A DNA stretch of 64,000 nucleotides from contig NZ_SMNA01000014.1 of assembly GCF_004353825.1 (NCBI RefSeq), forward strand, positions 79,519 to 143,518. The letters run 5' to 3'. How positions within the stretch are numbered: the first letter of the stretch is position 1; each line of letters begins with the position of its first letter. Shown here piece after piece: positions 9,916-17,756 of the stretch. Made by a program: the position numbers and the translations under genes. The notes beneath the pieces are model-generated. The model searched no databases. It saw only the letters and a list, made by a program, of their open reading frames with translations, and was not told where the DNA came from. The stretch comes from Occultella glacieicola. GTDB lineage: Bacteria > Actinomycetota > Actinomycetes > Actinomycetales > Beutenbergiaceae.

Positions 9916-10958
9916 ACCTCGATCGTATACATGGTCGACCCACGGGTGGGCTCGAACTGCAGGTTGCCGTAGAGCCCGAACGCCCCGGTCGGTTGCTCGG
10001 TGTCGATGCCGAGACCGGCGTACTCCATGCCGTCCTCACGGTAGGCGGCCATGGCCCGGGCGAGCAGCGCCGTCGCGATCCGCTGACCGCGCCACTCCCG
10101 CCGGACACCGAGGATGTCGATGTAGCCCTCGGTCCACCCGAGGGACTCCCAGTCCTGCTCGTACCGGCCGGACAGCAGGTAGCCGGCCACCTGGGCCCGG
10201 TCGGTGGTGCGGTCGAGCACCAGGAAGCTCCACGTCGGCGCGAAGTACGTGCGGCCCTCCTGCCAGGTCTCGACGGTGTGCGGCTCGGAGCCCCAGTGGT
10301 CCCGGAAGGAGTCGTTGTGCGCGAGCCGTACCTGGTCGTCGAGCTCGGCGGACCAGGGCACCAGGTCGAGGTTGCTGCGCAGCTTGACGGCGGGCAGTTC
10401 CAGACCGAGGTCGCGGCGCATCTCGGTGTACCAGCGCCGCGGGCTGAAGCCCTGCTCCTGAAGCATTCGCACCGAGTCGGTCATGCCGTCCTCGACGTGC
10501 ACCACGATCCGGCCGGGCACGTCCTTCCCGGAGGCGGCGAGCACCTGCCGGGACCGGTCCACCTGCCACCGCAGCACCGCGGTCCCGATCGACCGGCGCC
10601 GCCACAGCGGGTCGACGCCGCCCTCGAGGAACGCCCGCACCGAACGGACGTCCCCGGGCTGCACCGTCACGGTGCCGTAGGCGCGCAGCACACCCTCGCC
10701 GTCGAACCCGCCGAGGGAATTGTTCGGCGCGTCCTTCCACTCGCCCTGGAAGGTCTCGGCGGCCTCCTCGAGGGTGGTCCGGTAGGGCGGGTTGTCGTGG
10801 GTCTCGATGCGCTCGAACAGTGCGTGCAACTCGGCCACGTCCCCGGTGCCGAGGGGGCGCCAGGTCAGCCCGGATCCCGCTGACGGCATCGTCAGCAGCC
10901 GTGGCGCCCTCGCCCGCTCGGCGAGGGTGGCGTTCTCGGGTGCGCTGTCCTGCGTCAT
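9912..10958 (-). CDS. Tandem-GNAT N-acetyltransferase, paralogue 1
   Basis: Cytosolic acetyltransferase (348 residues) with two GNAT domains: an N-terminal one (about 28-170, WRRRSIGTAVLRWQ) and a C-terminal one (about 190-348) whose acetyl-CoA motif is REWRGQRIATALLARAM. The double-GNAT layout and length resemble mycothiol synthase, but specific similarity cannot be judged by eye and I do not call it MshD. The ATG at 10958 is preferred because the reading frame beyond it runs into the neighbouring gene; the Shine-Dalgarno there is weak. It shares the opening LTWRPL and overall plan with the next gene upstream, so the two probably arose by duplication. Confidence 0.85.
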   Translation of the reverse strand: MTQDSAPENATLAERARAPRLLTMPSAGSGLTWRPLGTGDVAELHALFERIETHDNPPYRTTLEEAAETFQGEWKDAPNNSLGGFDGEGVLRAYGTVTVQPGDVRSVRAFLEGGVDPLWRRRSIGTAVLRWQVDRSRQVLAASGKDVPGRIVVHVEDGMTDSVRMLQEQGFSPRRWYTEMRRDLGLELPAVKLRSNLDLVPWSAELDDQVRLAHNDSFRDHWGSEPHTVETWQEGRTYFAPTWSFLVLDRTTDRAQVAGYLLSGRYEQDWESLGWTEGYIDILGVRREWRGQRIATALLARAMAAYREDGMEYAGLGIDTEQPTGAFGLYGNLQFEPTRGSTMYTIEV

Positions 10959-11034
10959 GCCGCCGCCGAGGAGGCGGTCCGAGCCGGGAGAGCGCGCCGT
11001 GGGTCGTCCGGATGGTTCAGGTACAAGGGTTGGC

Positions 11035-12009
11035 TCACAGTTCGATCGAATACAGCACGCCGGCGCCGCGGAGCCGATACCCGAGCCCGGCGTAGAGGTC
11101 ACGCGCCGGGTTCCGGGCGTCGACATCCAGCCGGGCCACGTCCATGTCATCGGCAGCGTAGGCGCGCAGGGCCGTGCTGAGCAAAGCACGCCCGATCCCG
11201 GCGCCGGCCCGGTCGGGCCGCACCGCCAGCAGATCTGTGTAGGCCACCCGCGCTCCGTCCTCGTCCGGGTCGTGGCTGGAGATGACGAATCCGACCGGCT
11301 CGGCGCCGTCCACGGCGAGGAAGGACCACGCCGGGCGCAGTCGCCGGACCAGCCCGGCCCAGGTGCCCGGATCCTGCGCTCCGGCACCGTCGAACGCGAC
11401 ATCGTGCACCGTCCTGGCCGCAGCACCGGCGGCGGGGGTCCAGGCGGCGATGCGCACCCCGGCGTTGCCCACCGCGTCCGGCTGCACGGGCGTCGGCCGG
11501 CCCGGCACCTGCGACAGGCTCAGTTCCAGGTTCTCGGTGGTGCGGACCGGGGCGTAGCCGGCGGCGACGCACATCCGGCGCCGGTCCGCGAGGTGGGCGT
11601 CCACATGCACCCCGATCCGGGAGGTGCGCCCGTCGGCCACCTCGAGGAGGATCTCCCGGGCCCGGTCCTCCTGCCAGGCGAACAGGGCGCGGCCGACCCC
11701 GCGGCCCCGCCACGCCGGGTCGAGGGTGGCCCAGAGCAGCGCCCGGGGATGCGACGGTTCGCTCTGGACCAGCCCGGCCGCGCGCAGCACGCCGGTGCCG
11801 TCGAACCCGGCCAGGGAGTCCCGGTCCGGGTCCAGGCCGGGAAGGCTCAGCAGGTGCGCGATCCGGGACCGGGTGAACGGGTGCAACGACCGGTCCGCGA
11901 TCTCGGCCCGGTTCGCCAGGTCCGTGAGGTGGGAGTCGACGTCCGGCGGCGTCAGTGGGCGCCAGGTCAGGCCGAGGTGGGCCGCCGGAACCGGGGCGGT
12001 CCTCATCAC
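11035..12009 (-). CDS. Tandem-GNAT N-acetyltransferase, paralogue 2
   Basis: Second double-GNAT protein (324 residues) in tandem with the previous one. The N-terminal domain carries WRGRGVGRALFAWQEDRARE and the C-terminal domain DRAGAGIGRALLSTAL. Both domains therefore keep acetyl-CoA pyrophosphate-binding loops, unlike many tandem GNATs where one copy is dead. The start is either GTG 12009 or the adjacent ATG 12006; either overlaps the parE stop codon, so translation is coupled to parE. The substrate is unknown. A gap of 76 nt separates it from paralogue 1. Confidence 0.85.
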   Translation of the reverse strand: MMRTAPVPAAHLGLTWRPLTPPDVDSHLTDLANRAEIADRSLHPFTRSRIAHLLSLPGLDPDRDSLAGFDGTGVLRAAGLVQSEPSHPRALLWATLDPAWRGRGVGRALFAWQEDRAREILLEVADGRTSRIGVHVDAHLADRRRMCVAAGYAPVRTTENLELSLSQVPGRPTPVQPDAVGNAGVRIAAWTPAAGAAARTVHDVAFDGAGAQDPGTWAGLVRRLRPAWSFLAVDGAEPVGFVISSHDPDEDGARVAYTDLLAVRPDRAGAGIGRALLSTALRAYAADDMDVARLDVDARNPARDLYAGLGYRLRGAGVLYSIEL

Positions 12010-14132
12010 GCGTCGATCCGGTCGCGGTCCAGGTCGTCCGCGCCGGCGATGATGAAGTCCTTGCGGGGGGCCACGTCGTTGCCCATCAGCAGCTCGAAAA
12101 CATGCTCCGCGGCCTCCACGTCGGCCATGGTGACCCGTCGCAGGCTACGGTGCGCCGGGTCCATCGTCGTCTCGGCGAGCTGGTCCGCGTCCATCTCCCC
12201 CAGGCCCTTGTACCGCTGGATCGGCTCCTTGTAGCGGCGCCCGGTCCGCTCGAGCTTCGCCAGCACCTTGTGCAGTTCGGCCTCGGAGTAGGTGTAGGTG
12301 ACGTCGCCCTTGCGCGAGCCCTGCGCCGTGGTCTCCACCCGGTGCAGCGGTGGCACCGCCGCGTACACCCGGCCGTCCTCGACGAGCGGGCGCATGTACC
12401 GGAAGAACAGGGTGAGCAGCAGGGTCCGGATGTGCGCGCCGTCGACGTCCGCGTCCGTCATCAGGACGACCTTGCCGTACCGCACCGTGGACAGGTCGAA
12501 GGTGCGCCCGGAGCCGCCGCCGATCACCTGGATGATCGAGGCGCACTCGGCGTTCTTGAGCATGTCCGCCAGGGACGCCTTCTGGACGTTGAGGATCTTG
12601 CCGCGGATCGGCAGCAGCGCCTGGAAATCCGAGCTGCGCGCCAGTTTCGCGGTGCCGAGGGCGCTGTCCCCCTCGACGATGAACAGCTCGGAGCGCTCCA
12701 CGTCGTCGGAGCGGCAGTCCGCGAGCTTCGCGGGCAGGGTGGACGTCTCCAGGGCGTTCTTGCGCCGGGAGAGCTCCTTGTGGGTGCGGGCCGCGACCCG
12801 GGCCCGCATCTCGCCGACCACCTTCTCCAGTACCGCAGCGGCCTGGACCTTCTCGTGCCGCTTGCCGGAGGTCAGCAGCGCGTCGAGCTCCCGGTCGACG
12901 ACCTTGGCGACGATCGCGCGCACCGGAGCGGTGCCGAGGATCTCCTTCGTCTGACCCTCGAACTGCGGCTCCGGCAGCCGCACGGTGACCACCGCCGTCA
13001 GACCGGCGAGCACGTCGTCCTTCTCGATGCGTTCCTTGGCGTCCTTGCCGGAGATCTTCAGCCGCCGGGCGTTCGCGTCGATCTGCTTGCGCACCGACTT
13101 CAGCAGCCCCTGCTCGAAGCCGGCCAGGTGGGTGCCTCCCTTGGGGGTGGCGATGATGTTGACGAAGGTGCGGACCTCGGCGTCGTAGCCGATGCCCCAC
13201 CTCATCGCGACCTCGACCTCACAGTTGCGCTCCACCTCGGCGGGCCGCAGGTGGCCCTTGGCGTCGAGCTGCTGCACGGTCTCGGTGAACGTCTCGGTGC
13301 CCTGTAGCCGCCAGGTGTCGGTGACGGAGGCGTCCGCGGCGAGGAAGTCCACGAAGTCGACCGCCCCGCCGTCGTGCTTGAAGACCTCCTCGACGGGGCC
13401 GTCGGCACCCGGCGTACCGGGCAGCCCACGCTCGTCGCGCACGGTCAGGGACAGCCCGGGCACCAGGAACGAGGTCTGTCGGGCCCGGGTGACGAGCTCG
13501 TCGTAGGAGAACGTCGCCGAGTCCGGGAAGATCTGCCGGTCCGCCCAGTAGCGCACCCGGGTCCCGGTGACGCCGCGCTTGACCCGGCCGCTCACCTGCA
13601 GCTCGGAGTGGTCGGTGAACGGGGTGAACGGCGCGTCCGGTGAGGGGGTACCGCGGTCCGCGAAGGTGCCGGGCTCACCCCGGTGGAAGGACATCCGGTG
13701 GGTCTTGCCGCCCCGGTCGACCTCGACGTCGAGACGTGCGGAGAGGGCGTTCACCACCGAGGCACCGACGCCGTGCAGGCCGCCGGACGCGGCGTAGGAG
13801 CCTCCTCCGAACTTTCCACCGGCGTGCAGCTTCGTGTACACGACCTCCACGCCGCTCAGGCCGAGCCCGGCGACGTTGTCCACCGGGATGCCGCGGCCGG
13901 TGTCCCGGACCTCCACGGAGGCGTCCGGGTGCAGCACGATCTCGATCGAGTCGCCGTGACCCTCCAGTGCCTCGTCGACGGCGTTGTCGATGATCTCCCA
14001 GAGGCAGTGCATGAGGCCCCGGGAGTCCGTGGACCCGATATACATCCCGGGTCGTTTGCGGACCGCTTCCAGGCCCTCCAGGACGGAGAGATGGCGCGCG
14101 GTGTAGCTGGAGTCTGCTGACGTCGATGACAC
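12006..14132 (-). CDS. parE: Topoisomerase IV subunit B (type IIA topoisomerase ATPase)
   Basis: ATPase subunit of topoisomerase IV (708 residues). Motifs in order: GHKL ATPase domain (EIIDNAVDEAL; DTGRGIPV; GGLHGVGASVVNALS), transducer domain, then the Toprim metal-binding sites EGDSALGTAK and MTDADVDGAHI, and the C-terminal QRYKGLGEMD. Compact length and pairing with the ParC-like subunit favour ParE over GyrB, although the families are close. It heads an operon with two acetyltransferases and a YhhN protein and is divergent from the DUF7455 gene. Confidence 0.93.
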   Translation of the reverse strand: MSSTSADSSYTARHLSVLEGLEAVRKRPGMYIGSTDSRGLMHCLWEIIDNAVDEALEGHGDSIEIVLHPDASVEVRDTGRGIPVDNVAGLGLSGVEVVYTKLHAGGKFGGGSYAASGGLHGVGASVVNALSARLDVEVDRGGKTHRMSFHRGEPGTFADRGTPSPDAPFTPFTDHSELQVSGRVKRGVTGTRVRYWADRQIFPDSATFSYDELVTRARQTSFLVPGLSLTVRDERGLPGTPGADGPVEEVFKHDGGAVDFVDFLAADASVTDTWRLQGTETFTETVQQLDAKGHLRPAEVERNCEVEVAMRWGIGYDAEVRTFVNIIATPKGGTHLAGFEQGLLKSVRKQIDANARRLKISGKDAKERIEKDDVLAGLTAVVTVRLPEPQFEGQTKEILGTAPVRAIVAKVVDRELDALLTSGKRHEKVQAAAVLEKVVGEMRARVAARTHKELSRRKNALETSTLPAKLADCRSDDVERSELFIVEGDSALGTAKLARSSDFQALLPIRGKILNVQKASLADMLKNAECASIIQVIGGGSGRTFDLSTVRYGKVVLMTDADVDGAHIRTLLLTLFFRYMRPLVEDGRVYAAVPPLHRVETTAQGSRKGDVTYTYSEAELHKVLAKLERTGRRYKEPIQRYKGLGEMDADQLAETTMDPAHRSLRRVTMADVEAAEHVFELLMGNDVAPRKDFIIAGADDLDRDRIDA

Positions 14133-14283
14133 CCCCTCATCCTAGGCGTGGGCGGTCGCAAACCCCGGGAGCGCCATCCGGAATCGGTGGACGGCCGGAT
14201 CCGGCAGGTGGCGTGCGCCACACCGGCGATACGCGGTGAGCGAACTCACCCCGGTGAACGGATGGAATGACGGTGGGCGGTGG

Positions 14284-14289
14284 TTACAT
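14284..14289 (+). promoter_or_regulatory. -10-like box TTACAT for the DUF7455 gene
   Basis: TTACAT ends 6 nt before GTG 14296. It decides the start codon chosen for the next gene, since no good Shine-Dalgarno is present. Confidence 0.4.
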
Positions 14290-14295
14290 GTGACT

Positions 14296-14520
14296 GTGAG
14301 CGTACTGACAGCAGACCAAGCGACCCCCGAGCTGACCGCGGCCGACCGCTGCGACGCGTGCGGAGCCCAGGCCTACGTGCGTGTCCTCCTTCCCTCCGGT
14401 GAGCTCCTCTTCTGCGCCCACCACGGGCGCAAGCACGCCGAGGCACTGGGCCAGGTGGCCACCCACATCCACGACGAGTCCGACCGGCTCTTCTCCGAGC
14501 CCCAGGCCGACCAGCGCTGA
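14296..14520 (+). CDS. DUF7455 small zinc-ribbon-like protein
   Basis: Small conserved actinobacterial protein (74 residues from this start). It carries CDACGAQAYVRVLLPSGELL followed by FCAHHGRK, a likely zinc-binding Cys2/Cys-His knuckle. The reading frame opens earlier (GTG 14236) and GTG 14290 is also possible. GTG 14296 is preferred because it sits 6 nt after a -10-like TTACAT and gives the usual short N-terminus before the first Cys pair. It is divergent from parE and followed 44 nt later by a methyltransferase gene. Function unknown. Confidence 0.8.
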   Translation: MSVLTADQATPELTAADRCDACGAQAYVRVLLPSGELLFCAHHGRKHAEALGQVATHIHDESDRLFSEPQADQR

Positions 14521-14564
14521 CCAGCAGATGACCGGCAGATGACCGGGCCGGACCGGTCCTGACG

Positions 14565-15329
14565 ATGCCCGGCTACGACGATCACGTCCGCTGGGCGCTG
14601 AGCACCGCCGTCGAGGGCTTCGACTTCACCCCGGTGGCCGGCCGGGTGATCGACGGCCCGCTGCCCTGGGACTACCGAGCGCTGGCCCGCCGGGCCGTCG
14701 CGGAGGCGACCGGCCCGGTCCTCGACCTCGGCACCGGCGGCGGTGAGTTCCTGGCCGGCCTCGGCCCGTTCCCACCGGGTTCCGCCGCGACCGAGGGCTG
14801 GCCCCCGAATGTGCACCTCGCCCGCGCCACGCTGGCTCCGCACGGCGTGCGGTTGCACGCCCTGCCGCCCGAGCACGCGACCCGGCTGCCCCTGCCCGAC
14901 GCGACCTTCGCCGTCGTCCTCGACCGGCACGAGGACTACGACCCCGCCGAGGTGGCCCGGGTGCTCGCGCCGGGCGGGGTGTTCCTCACCCAACAGGTCG
15001 GCTCGACCGACGGCACCCGCCTGAACGGGGCCCTCGGTGGGCCCGGACCGGACGTGCCCGAGGGTGTCGCGCTCGCGCCGTTCGCCGCCGGCCTGACCCG
15101 CGCGGGTCTGAACGTCGAGCGTGCCGAGGAGCACGAGCAGGGTCGCACGTTCACCGACATCGGCGCCGTGATCTGGTACCTGCGGATGGTCGCCTGGCAG
15201 ATCCCCGACTTCGACGTGGCCCGCTACGACGCCCCGCTGCGGGGCCTGCACGCCGCCTTCGAGCGCGGCGAGCAGTTCCGGGACGTCGCGCCCCGGTTCG
15301 TCCTGGCGGCCCGACGCCCCGCGCGCTGA
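14565..15329 (+). CDS. Class I SAM-dependent methyltransferase
   Basis: Cytosolic methyltransferase-fold protein (254 residues). SAM-binding motif I is VLDLGTGGGEFL near residues 47-58, and the post-motif region ends in RVLAPGGVFLTQQVG, as in Methyltransf_11 proteins. The C-terminal third includes WYLRMVAWQIPDF, seen in small uncharacterised actinobacterial methyltransferases. The acceptor cannot be predicted. No strong ribosome binding site is visible before the ATG; an alternative start further in is possible but would cut into the fold. Confidence 0.82.
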   Translation: MPGYDDHVRWALSTAVEGFDFTPVAGRVIDGPLPWDYRALARRAVAEATGPVLDLGTGGGEFLAGLGPFPPGSAATEGWPPNVHLARATLAPHGVRLHALPPEHATRLPLPDATFAVVLDRHEDYDPAEVARVLAPGGVFLTQQVGSTDGTRLNGALGGPGPDVPEGVALAPFAAGLTRAGLNVERAEEHEQGRTFTDIGAVIWYLRMVAWQIPDFDVARYDAPLRGLHAAFERGEQFRDVAPRFVLAARRPAR

Positions 15330-15344
15330 ACCCTCCCGGCGAAC

Positions 15345-15350
15345 TAGCGT
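15345..15350 (+). promoter_or_regulatory. -10 box TAGCGT, leaderless promoter of ferritin
   Basis: TAGCGT ends exactly 6 nt before the ferritin ATG. The six intervening bases (GGAGCC) could also serve as a weak ribosome binding site on a longer transcript from the methyltransferase gene. Confidence 0.45.
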
Positions 15351-15356
15351 GGAGCC

Positions 15357-15899
15357 ATGACACCCACCGACGAGTCCACCTACGTCCGCCTCCTCACCGA
15401 GCAGATCGGCCACGAGTTCGACGCGCACACGCAGTACGTCGCGATCGCGGTCTGGTTCGACAGCCACGACCTGCCCCAGCTCGCCGCGCACTACTACCGG
15501 CAGTCCCTCGAGGAACGCAACCACGCGATGATGATCGTGCAGTACATGCTCGACCGGGACCTGAGGGTCGTGATCCCACCCGGCTCGGCCGTGCAGAACG
15601 ACTTCGGCGACGCCGTCGAGCCGATCCGGCTCGCCCTCGACCAGGAGCAGCAGGTCACCACCCAGATCGAGGCGATCTTCCAGGCCGCCCGCACCGAGGG
15701 GGATGCCCTCGGGGAGCAGTTCATGCTGTGGTTCCTCAAGGAGCAGGTCGAGGAGGTCGCCTCGGCCTCGACCCTGCTGACCGTGGCCCAGCGCGCCGGC
15801 GCGAACCTGTTCGACCTGGAGAACTTCGTGGCCCGGGAGTCCATCGGGGACGCCGGCGAGTCCGCCGACGCGCCCGGAGCCGCGGGCGGCGCCATCTGA
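15357..15899 (+). CDS. Bacterial ferritin (non-haem)
   Basis: Cytosolic iron-storage protein that oxidises Fe(II) and stores the mineral in a 24-subunit shell (180 residues). The four-helix ferritin signature is clear: EQIGHEFDAHTQYVAIAVWF carries the first ferroxidase Glu, SLEERNHAMMI the E-x-x-H pair, and LKEQVEEVASASTLL the third-helix ligands. The C-terminal 20 residues are Ala/Gly-rich and probably disordered. No haem-binding Met like that of bacterioferritin is evident. A long inverted repeat at 15911-15974 lies 11 nt after the stop. Confidence 0.9.
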   Translation: MTPTDESTYVRLLTEQIGHEFDAHTQYVAIAVWFDSHDLPQLAAHYYRQSLEERNHAMMIVQYMLDRDLRVVIPPGSAVQNDFGDAVEPIRLALDQEQQVTTQIEAIFQAARTEGDALGEQFMLWFLKEQVEEVASASTLLTVAQRAGANLFDLENFVARESIGDAGESADAPGAAGGAI

Positions 15900-15910
15900 C
15901 CTGCGAGTCA

Positions 15911-15974
15911 GTCGCCGCACCATCGAATCAGTCGGGCGCCCCTCTGTCTCAGGCTGATTCGATGCGGCCGCGAC
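15911..15974. repeat. Long inverted repeat behind ferritin
   Basis: Arms at 15911-15931 and 15954-15974 match at nearly every position (GTCGCCGCACCATCGAATCAG against CTGATTCGATGCGGCCGCGAC), around a 22-nt centre holding the small palindrome GGGCGCCC. It could be the ferritin terminator, but no U-tract follows; a dispersed palindromic element is the alternative. Confidence 0.6.
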
Positions 15975-16018
15975 TGCCGCGCTCTCCTCTCCAGGACCTC
16001 GGGCGGCGCCACATGCGG

Positions 16019-16055
16019 AAGGGGCCGTCCCCGGATCACCCGGGAACGGCCCCTT
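16019..16055 (-). terminator. Terminator of the principal sigma factor gene
   Basis: Stem of AAGGGGCCGT paired with ACGGCCCCTT plus inner CCCGG/CCGGG pairs around a 4-nt loop, ending about 18 nt after the sigma factor stop codon. It is symmetrical enough to stop transcription from both sides. Confidence 0.75.
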
Positions 16056-16072
16056 CTCGTTGACGAGAGGAA

Positions 16073-17602
16073 TCAGTCGAGGTAGTCGCGCAGCACCTGC
16101 GAGCGGCTCGGGTGGCGCAGCTTGGACATCGTCTTGGACTCGATCTGGCGGATCCGCTCGCGGGTGACCCCGTAGACCTTGCCGATCTCGTCGAGGGTCT
16201 TCGGCTGGCCGTCGGTCAGCCCGAACCGCATCGAGACCACACCGGCCTCCCGCTCGGACAGCGTGTCCAGCACGGCGTGCAGTTGCTCCTGCAGGAGCGT
16301 GAAGCTGACCGCGTCGGCCGGCACCACGGCCTCGGAGTCCTCGATCAGGTCACCGAACTCGGAGTCGCCGTCCTCGCCGAGCGGCGTGTGCAGCGAGATC
16401 GGCTCGCGGCCGTACTTCTGCACCTCGACGACCTTCTCGGGGGTCATGTCGAGCTCCTTGGCGAGTTCCTCCGGGGTGGGCTCGCGGCCCAGGTCCTGGA
16501 GCATCTGGCGCTGCACGCGGGCGAGTTTGTTGATGACCTCGACCATGTGCACCGGGATCCGGATGGTGCGGGCCTGATCCGCCATGGCGCGGGTGATGGC
16601 CTGACGGATCCACCAGGTGGCGTATGTGGAGAACTTGTAGCCCTTGGTGTAGTCGAACTTCTCGACGGCGCGGATCAGTCCGAGGTTGCCCTCCTGGATC
16701 AGGTCCAGGAACAGCATCCCGCGGCCGGTGTACCGCTTCGCGAGGGAGACCACGAGCCGCAGGTTCGCCTCGAGCAGGTGGTTCTTGGCCCGGCGCCCGT
16801 CCATGGCGATCCACTCGAGCTCGCGCTTGAGCTTGCGGTCCGTGCCGTCACCGGACTCGGCGAGTTTCTCGTCCGCGAACAGGCCGGCCTCGATCCGCTT
16901 CGCGAGCTCGACCTCCTGCTCGGCGTTCAGCAGCGCGACCTTACCGATCTGCTTGAGGTAGTCCTTGACCGGGTCCGCGGTGGCGCCCGCGGTGACCACC
17001 TGCTGGGCGGGCGCGTCGTCGTCGTCGGAGTCGGAGTAGACGAAGCCCTTGTCCTCGCCCTCGGACTTGGTGGCCTCGGCCTCGGCGGTCGCCTCGACCT
17101 CGGTCTCCTCGGGCTCGGCCTCGTCGGCGGAGCCGACCGCGGCCAACTTGGCCTTGCTCGCACCGGCCCGGGTGGTCTTCGCCTTGGTGGCTGTCTTGGC
17201 GGTGGCCGGCTTCGCGCGGGTACTGGTCCGCTTCGCCGGCGCCTTCTCGGCCGGCGCCTCGGCGCCGGCCTCGGGGCCATCCGCCTTCGTGGCGGACGTC
17301 GCCTTCGTCACGGTCTTGCGGGTGGTCGTCGGCTTCTCGACCGTCGCCGTGGTGGCGCCGGTCCGCGACGCGGCGTTCGCGACCGCCCGGTCGGGAACCT
17401 CGGTCACGCTGATCTTGGCTTCGTGCATTGCGCCCAGTACCTCCTTGAGACGGCGGGGCTTGACGTTCGCGTCCTCGCAGGCCGCGCGGAACTCGGCGGC
17501 CGTGACGTACCCCCTGGTCAGGCCGGACCTGAAGGCGTTCTGCAGAGCGGTGTGCTCGAACTCGCGGGGCAGCACGACATCAGGACTGAGAGGCGACGAC
17601 AC
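16073..17602 (-). CDS. rpoD: Principal RNA polymerase sigma factor (SigA/HrdB/RpoD)
   Basis: Housekeeping sigma-70 factor (509 residues). The first 200 residues are a low-complexity Lys/Ala/Thr-rich region typical of actinobacterial HrdB/SigA proteins, preceded by a short sigma-1.1-like segment. Region 1.2 begins at [20 protein letters not shown]. Region 2 includes [19 protein letters not shown] and [20 protein letters not shown]. Region 4 has [20 protein letters not shown]. The GTG start has AAAGG about 7 nt upstream. A TATAAT at 17662-17667 is the likely -10 box, and a strong hairpin follows the stop. It is monocistronic. Confidence 0.96.
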   Translation of the reverse strand: MSSPLSPDVVLPREFEHTALQNAFRSGLTRGYVTAAEFRAACEDANVKPRRLKEVLGAMHEAKISVTEVPDRAVANAASRTGATTATVEKPTTTRKTVTKATSATKADGPEAGAEAPAEKAPAKRTSTRAKPATAKTATKAKTTRAGASKAKLAAVGSADEAEPEETEVEATAEAEATKSEGEDKGFVYSDSDDDDAPAQQVVTAGATADPVKDYLKQIGKVALLNAEQEVELAKRIEAGLFADEKLAESGDGTDRKLKRELEWIAMDGRRAKNHLLEANLRLVVSLAKRYTGRGMLFLDLIQEGNLGLIRAVEKFDYTKGYKFSTYATWWIRQAITRAMADQARTIRIPVHMVEVINKLARVQRQMLQDLGREPTPEELAKELDMTPEKVVEVQKYGREPISLHTPLGEDGDSEFGDLIEDSEAVVPADAVSFTLLQEQLHAVLDTLSEREAGVVSMRFGLTDGQPKTLDEIGKVYGVTRERIRQIESKTMSKLRHPSRSQVLRDYLD

Positions 17603-17661
17603 AGAGAACCTTTCGGCGGGGGATGGTGGGCGACCGGTGATCTGTAAGTCGCAGCCCTACA

Positions 17662-17667
17662 ATTATA
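17662..17667 (-). promoter_or_regulatory. Consensus -10 box TATAAT upstream of rpoD
   Basis: A perfect TATAAT (within GGTTATAATTG) facing rpoD, one of few AT-rich islands in the window. It implies a leader of about 50 nt. A TTGAAC at 17690-17695 is 22 nt away, too far to be a convincing -35 box. Confidence 0.55.
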
Positions 17668-17756
17668 ACCGGAGTGGCCGCCGGGGCCCGTTCAATCACG
17701 AGCCGTTCAGCCACGCTCCTGACAACGCCTCCGCACCGGTGATTGTTCCCGACCAC

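Noticed and set aside
14373..15923. Long minus-strand open frame of over 500 codons opposite the DUF7455, methyltransferase and ferritin genes
   Set aside because: It is antisense to three well-supported genes, has no family motifs and a low-complexity Gly/Arg/Val-rich composition produced by GC-rich third codon positions.
17690..17695. TTGAAC as -35 box for the rpoD TATAAT
   Set aside because: Spacing to TATAAT is 22 nt, well outside the usual 16-19 nt.
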